DNA of 35,866 bases from a virus. Location of the stretch: positions 1 through 35,866 of the IMG/VR virus record IMGVR_UViG_3300006790_000053. One strand, given 5' to 3'. Positions 32,222 through 35,866 of the stretch are shown in pieces (positions within the stretch are counted from its first letter, which is position 1; each line of letters opens with the position of its first letter). The notes under the pieces were generated by a model. The model made no database searches, was not told the origin of the DNA, and saw only the letters and a list, made by a program, of their open reading frames with translations. Both the position numbers and the translations under genes were made by a program.

Positions 32222-32404
32222 ATGAGCGAAGCAGGGTTTCCCTTGGTCTCCAAGGAGCTCGTCGAGAAGTTGGAGGAGCTTTTTCCACCCCAATGCATCG
32301 GCGAGAATCAGAGTTTCGATGACGCCCACCGATACGCCGGGATGGTGTTCATCGTGCAGTTCCTCCGCAACCAGTACGAGAAGCAAGTAGATGTGCCTCG
32401 GTAG
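32222..32404 (+). CDS. Unknown 60-aa protein, first gene of head cluster
   Basis: 60 aa from the ATG at 32222 (MSEAGFPLVSKELVEKLEEL); a TTG 24 nt upstream is also in frame but lies in the likely promoter. It contains a helical, acidic sequence with FDDAHRYAGMVFIVQFLRNQ. No family recognised. Its small size and place before the proline-rich protein and portal are similar to small pre-portal genes in other T7-like phages. It overlaps the next gene by 14 nt in another frame. Confidence 0.6.
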   Translation: MSEAGFPLVSKELVEKLEELFPPQCIGENQSFDDAHRYAGMVFIVQFLRNQYEKQVDVPR

Positions 32405-32585
32405 CACGACCGTTCGCCCTCCGGCTCCCGCCCCCGCTGCCCCACCGCCGGCCACCAAGCCGGCAGAGGAGATCACGACTGGTGACGTGCGAAAGCGCCG
32501 GAAGCGCCAGGAGCAGCTTGGCTTTGCTCTACGCATTCCTCGCCCCCAGGGCTTAGGTTCGGGCGGTAGCGGCGCCAACTACTAA
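32391..32585 (+). CDS. Proline-rich small protein upstream of portal
   Basis: 64 aa. MC start, then TTVRPPAPAPAAPPPATKPA, a basic stretch (VRKRRKRQEQ) and a glycine-rich C-terminus (GLGSGGSGANY). Small MC-proline-rich proteins of this type are common immediately before podovirus portal genes, from memory; function unknown, possibly a head or membrane-associated minor component. It overlaps both neighbours (14 nt and 1 nt). Confidence 0.7.
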   Translation: MCLGSTTVRPPAPAPAAPPPATKPAEEITTGDVRKRRKRQEQLGFALRIPRPQGLGSGGSGANY

Positions 32586-34144
32586 TGCATCAGCAGGGAT
32601 CGATTGCAGGCCAGTATCAGCGCATGTGCGCTGATCGTGAGCATTTCCTGGATCGAGCGCGAGACTGCTCGGCGGTCACCATCCCGACCGTCGTGCCGCC
32701 AGAGGGGTTCGTGCAATCGAGCGACATCCACGTCCCGTTCCAGGGCCTGGGCGCGCGCGGTGTCAACAACCTGAGCTCGACCCTTCTGCTGAGCATCCTC
32801 CCTCCGTCGAGTCCGTTCTTTCGACTCACGCTAACCCCGGAGGCTAGGGCATTAGTCGGCGAAGACCATGAGGCTCTTGCAGAAATCGACACAGCCCTGA
32901 GTCTCCGGGAACAGGCCGTCATGCGCGAGATCGAGCGCCAGGGGTTGCGTAACCCGCTGCACTCGGCTCTGCGTCACTTGCTCATCTCCGGCAACGTGGT
33001 GATCTACCATCGCCCGGAGGGTGGGTTCCGCCTGTTTCCCCTAGATAGTTTCGTCATCAAGCGCAGCGGTCGCGGACAGATTGAGTGCCTGATTACGCAC
33101 GAAACGGTTAGCGTCGAAGATCTGCGCCAGCAGCTAGAAGACGAAGAGATCGCGGCTATCGAGGCATCCCCCGCTGGGCAAGGCGCGATGAAGCGCCACA
33201 GCGACCTCGATATGTACTGCCGCATTGAGCGGCGCGACGGCGGGTACGTCAAGGAACTTGAAGTCGCTGGCGTAAAGATCGACAGCGCCGACCATGAGTG
33301 GGGTGAGGACGAGGGCCTGCCGTACCTGGCTCCGCGCATGATCACCATCGATGGTGAGGCGTATGGCCGTAGCTACGTCGAGGAGTACCTCGGAGAACTG
33401 CGGTCACTCGAGGGCCTGCAGCAGGCTATCGTCAGCGCGAGCGCCGCAGCCGCCAAGGTTTTGTTCCTGGTCGATCCGTCCGGCTTGACCAGGCCGAAGG
33501 ATCTTTCGGACACCCCGAACCTAGCCGTGCGCTCCGGGCGCGCCGCCGACGTGTCGACGCTGCAACTGCAGAAGTTCGCAGACATGCGCGTCGCGTTTGA
33601 GTCGATCCAGAACATCGAGCAGCGGCTTAGCTACGCATTCATGCTGGTCGAGGCTGGCATCCGAAACGCTGAGCGTGTGACCGCTGAAGAGGTGCGCCGT
33701 GTGCAGCAGGCTGTCGAGCGTCAACTCGGCGGCGTGTACAGCCTGATCAGCAGCGAGATCCAAGTCCCGTTGATCGAGCTCGTCATGGAGCAGATGCAGT
33801 CGGCGCTGCCAGAAGTCCCGACCAAGTACGTCGACAAGGTGATCATCACCGGGGTCGAGGCCCTGGGTCGCGCTGCCGACAGCGCGCGCCTGGACGCATT
33901 CATTGCCGGCGGACTGCAGACGTTCGGGCCGCAGTTTGTCGAGTACCTCAACATGCCGGAGTTTGCGCGCCGTCGCGCTGCGTCTCTGGGCATCGAACAC
34001 AAGGGACTCGTCAAGTCGGAAGAGCAACTGGCGCAGGAGCGGCAAATGGCTGCACAGGCGCAGGCTGCTCAGATGGCAAACCAAGAAGCGATTGGAGTTG
34101 CGGGTTCCGTCGCGAAGGAAGCATTAACAGCACCGCAGGAGTAA
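32585..34144 (+). CDS. Portal (head-tail connector, T7 gp8-like)
   Basis: 519 aa (T7 gp8 is 536). Typical T7-like portal features: an R-x-x-F-L-x-R-A-R-D start of the wing, FQGLGARGVNNLSSTLLLSI (the Q-x-x-GArgvN-LasKL-l motif), long helices, VTAEEVRRVQQAVERQLGGV and YSLISSEIQVPLIELVMEQM near the C-terminal half (the stem/crown), and a Q/A-rich C-terminal helix. It forms the dodecameric ring used for packaging and ejection. It is followed 3 nt later by the scaffold gene. Confidence 0.94.
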   Translation: MHQQGSIAGQYQRMCADREHFLDRARDCSAVTIPTVVPPEGFVQSSDIHVPFQGLGARGVNNLSSTLLLSILPPSSPFFRLTLTPEARALVGEDHEALAEIDTALSLREQAVMREIERQGLRNPLHSALRHLLISGNVVIYHRPEGGFRLFPLDSFVIKRSGRGQIECLITHETVSVEDLRQQLEDEEIAAIEASPAGQGAMKRHSDLDMYCRIERRDGGYVKELEVAGVKIDSADHEWGEDEGLPYLAPRMITIDGEAYGRSYVEEYLGELRSLEGLQQAIVSASAAAAKVLFLVDPSGLTRPKDLSDTPNLAVRSGRAADVSTLQLQKFADMRVAFESIQNIEQRLSYAFMLVEAGIRNAERVTAEEVRRVQQAVERQLGGVYSLISSEIQVPLIELVMEQMQSALPEVPTKYVDKVIITGVEALGRAADSARLDAFIAGGLQTFGPQFVEYLNMPEFARRRAASLGIEHKGLVKSEEQLAQERQMAAQAQAAQMANQEAIGVAGSVAKEALTAPQE

Positions 34145-34147
34145 AGC

Positions 34148-34855
34148 ATGTCTGAAAGAATCACCATCAGCAACGGAGAGGTGACCGACGCCGATACTGG
34201 CGAGGTCGTCGCCGAAGTTGCAGATCAGCCTCAAGAAGACCAAGTCGACGAGCAAGTCGAGGAGCAGTCTGATGCCGAAGCCGTACAAGAAGAAGCCGGC
34301 GAAGCCGAAGAAGAAGAGTGGGAATACGAAGAAGAAGAAGCCGAGGATCAAGACTCCGGGCCTCTATCGGTAGATTCACTCAACGAAATGAGCGCAGCCT
34401 ACATGGAGAGCGGCGCGCTCACCGACGATCATTACGCGGCGCTTGAAGCAGCAGGCGTCGACCGCAATGTCGTCGACCAAGTCATCCAGGGCCAAGTCGC
34501 CTTGGTTGAAATGCAGAAGGCCCAGGCTCTCTTTGAGCTTGACCTGACGCAAAGCCAATACCAGCAACTCGCTGATTGGGCTGGCAAGAACTGGTCTGAG
34601 GATCAGATTGAAACCTACAACCGCCTCGTCGACGGGAACGATCCCGCCGCACGTCGCATGGCTATTGAGAACCTGAAGATGCAGGCTGGCGCTCGAGGGC
34701 GTCGCGCAGCGGTCGAAGGCAGCGTCAAAGCTAAAGGTGTAGCTCCTTTCCAGAACACCCAGGAGATGGTTGAGGCAATGTCCGACCCCCGATACAAGCA
34801 GCGTCAAGATCCGTACTACAGCGAAGTTCGCGCGCGGATTGCTGCAGGGGGCTAA
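34148..34855 (+). CDS. Scaffolding protein (T7 gp9-like)
   Basis: 235 aa and very acidic: residues about 25-65 are a long run of E, D, A and Q (EEEWEYEEEEAEDQD), followed by helical segments and a basic C-terminus with YKQRQDPYYSEVRARIAAGG, like the capsid-binding end of podovirus scaffolds. It is encoded directly between portal and major capsid genes. GGAG lies 6 nt before the ATG. It assembles the procapsid and is lost on maturation. Shorter than T7 gp9 (307 aa). Confidence 0.9.
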   Translation: MSERITISNGEVTDADTGEVVAEVADQPQEDQVDEQVEEQSDAEAVQEEAGEAEEEEWEYEEEEAEDQDSGPLSVDSLNEMSAAYMESGALTDDHYAALEAAGVDRNVVDQVIQGQVALVEMQKAQALFELDLTQSQYQQLADWAGKNWSEDQIETYNRLVDGNDPAARRMAIENLKMQAGARGRRAAVEGSVKAKGVAPFQNTQEMVEAMSDPRYKQRQDPYYSEVRARIAAGG

Positions 34856-34891
34856 ACAAACCCCTTCAACTTCTGATTAGGAGACAACGTC

Positions 34892-35866
34892 ATGGCAGCG
34901 CCAGACATTACTAAGATCACCTTTGGTGGTCAGGTCGACGGTAGCGGTGCTTTCAGCACCACTCACGCCGATCAAAACGCACTTTTCGCTCGCACCTTTG
35001 GTGGCGAGATCCTCACCGAGTTCCGCGAAGCTACCGTCTTCCGGGACACCACCCTGCAGCGCGCGATTGCTCAAGGCAAGGCCGCTAAGTTCCCCGTGTT
35101 CGGCAACGCTGGCACGTCGTACTTTGCACCTGGCGACAGCATTCTTGAAGACACCGGTCTGCTGCAAAACGTCCAGCGCAACGAGAAGCTGATCTACATC
35201 AACGATCTGTGCATCTCGTCCGTGTTCGTCGATGAGCTTGATGAGATGAAGGACGACTACAACGGCGTCCGTCAGATCTACGCCAGCGAACTCGGTCGCG
35301 CCCTTGCCAACAAGTACGACACCAACATCGCGCATCAGATCGTCCTCGGCGCCAACGCTGACTCGCTCAGCGCTGCCGGCCCGAAGCAGGGTACTGGCGA
35401 TGTGAACGTCGTGACTGTTGACTTGGCTGATGGTGGCACGACTACCGACGACCCGGCGACTGACGAAGAAGCTGGCGACCGCATCGTCGCTGGTATCTAC
35501 GACATGGCTGCTAAGTTCGACAACTTCTCCGTGCCTCAGGGCGAGCGAGTTGTCGTGCTGAAGCCGGATCAGTACTACCTGCTCGTTCAATCGGCGAAGG
35601 CGATCAACCGTGACTACGGTGGCGCCGGATCGATGGCTGGCGGTCAAGTCCTCCGCGTCGGTGGCTTCGATGTCATGATGTCGGTCAACATCCCGACCGC
35701 TTACGCGACCTCGGATGGCGACCACAACGATGGCGCTCCGGCCAACTCCGGCACGTTCGCCGGCACGTTCGGCGTCGCTTACCACAAGAGCGCCGTTGGT
35801 ACGGTCTCGATGATGGATCTCGGCTTTGAGCAGGAGTACTTGATTAACCGACAAGGCCATCTGCTC
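34892..35866 (+). CDS. Major capsid protein, N-terminal 325 residues (runs off right end)
   Basis: T7 gp10A-like HK97-fold capsid protein that forms the icosahedral head. The start is an ATG preceded by a clear TAGGAG Shine-Dalgarno. It follows the acidic scaffold gene and the portal gene, the standard T7 head order. The frame is open to the last base and ends in NRQGHLL, which lines up with the segment just before the conserved C-terminal MGHGGLRPEA region of T7 gp10. The missing C-terminus is encoded at bases 2-64. The total would be about 346 aa, against 345 aa for T7 gp10A (from memory). High confidence for family; the exact junction is inferred. Confidence 0.93.
   Translation, partial: MAAPDITKITFGGQVDGSGAFSTTHADQNALFARTFGGEILTEFREATVFRDTTLQRAIAQGKAAKFPVFGNAGTSYFAPGDSILEDTGLLQNVQRNEKLIYINDLCISSVFVDELDEMKDDYNGVRQIYASELGRALANKYDTNIAHQIVLGANADSLSAAGPKQGTGDVNVVTVDLADGGTTTDDPATDEEAGDRIVAGIYDMAAKFDNFSVPQGERVVVLKPDQYYLLVQSAKAINRDYGGAGSMAGGQVLRVGGFDVMMSVNIPTAYATSDGDHNDGAPANSGTFAGTFGVAYHKSAVGTVSMMDLGFEQEYLINRQGHLL

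Noticed and set aside
32203-32226. T7-type RNA polymerase promoter resemblance (TACGATCCCACTATG)
   Set aside because: It needs a 1-nt insertion to align, lacks the GGG initiation bases, appears once, overlaps a start codon, and no phage RNA polymerase gene is present.

Overview
The window is essentially one complete genome of a T7-like podovirus, opened inside the major capsid gene. The last 975 bases encode the first 325 residues of the capsid protein. Bases 2-64 encode its final 20 residues. Joining the ends needs about 2 extra nucleotides (one codon) to keep frame, giving a capsid of about 346 aa and a circular or circularly permuted genome of about 35.87 kb. The DNA is GC-rich, almost wholly coding, and most genes overlap their neighbours by 1, 4 or 8 nt. 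The host is probably a GC-rich bacterium, very likely Gram-negative given the T7-type tail and ejection proteins. I cannot name it.

Layout. (1) 1-17.6 kb, rightward late genes: capsid 3' end, tail tubular proteins A and B, a GNAT-like gp13 homologue, internal virion proteins B and C, a giant 2474-aa internal virion/polyvalent protein, a beta-helix tailspike, and two tandem paralogous small proteins. (2) 17.6-20.2 kb: two small membrane proteins (lysis candidates), an HNH endonuclease and the large terminase. (3) 20.24-20.48 kb: a non-coding stretch with a 49-nt alternating CA/CG tract, next to the integrase gene and a candidate attP region. (4) 20.5-24.3 kb, leftward genes: tyrosine integrase, several small unknowns, a zinc metallopeptidase, a zinc-finger-like protein and a possible small terminase. 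(5) 24.3-24.67 kb: a divergent control region with dyads, direct repeats, a possible promoter and an intrinsic terminator in the rightward leader. (6) 24.67-32.1 kb, rightward early/replication genes: winged-helix protein, an O-like initiator with three iterons inside its gene, a C5-cytosine methyltransferase with a second ORF nested in another frame, a DnaB-type helicase, a small membrane peptide, a GH10 xylanase-like glycoside hydrolase, a RecE-like exonuclease, a RecT-like annealing protein, a RuvC-like resolvase and SSB, closed by a terminator. One small basic gene is inserted on the opposite strand. (7) 32.2 kb to the end: two small proteins, portal, scaffold and major capsid.

The phage is therefore a chimera. 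Its virion is T7-like, but no T7-type RNA polymerase or DNA polymerase is present. Replication looks lambda-like (initiator with internal iterons plus DnaB helicase, borrowing host polymerases), recombination is RecE/RecT/RuvC/SSB, and the integrase implies a temperate or integration-capable life cycle. The most striking cargo is the GH10-family gene in the replication operon. The next most notable are the dual-coding methyltransferase locus, the iteron origin and the ejected polyvalent protein. All family assignments were made by reading motifs; no database search was run.
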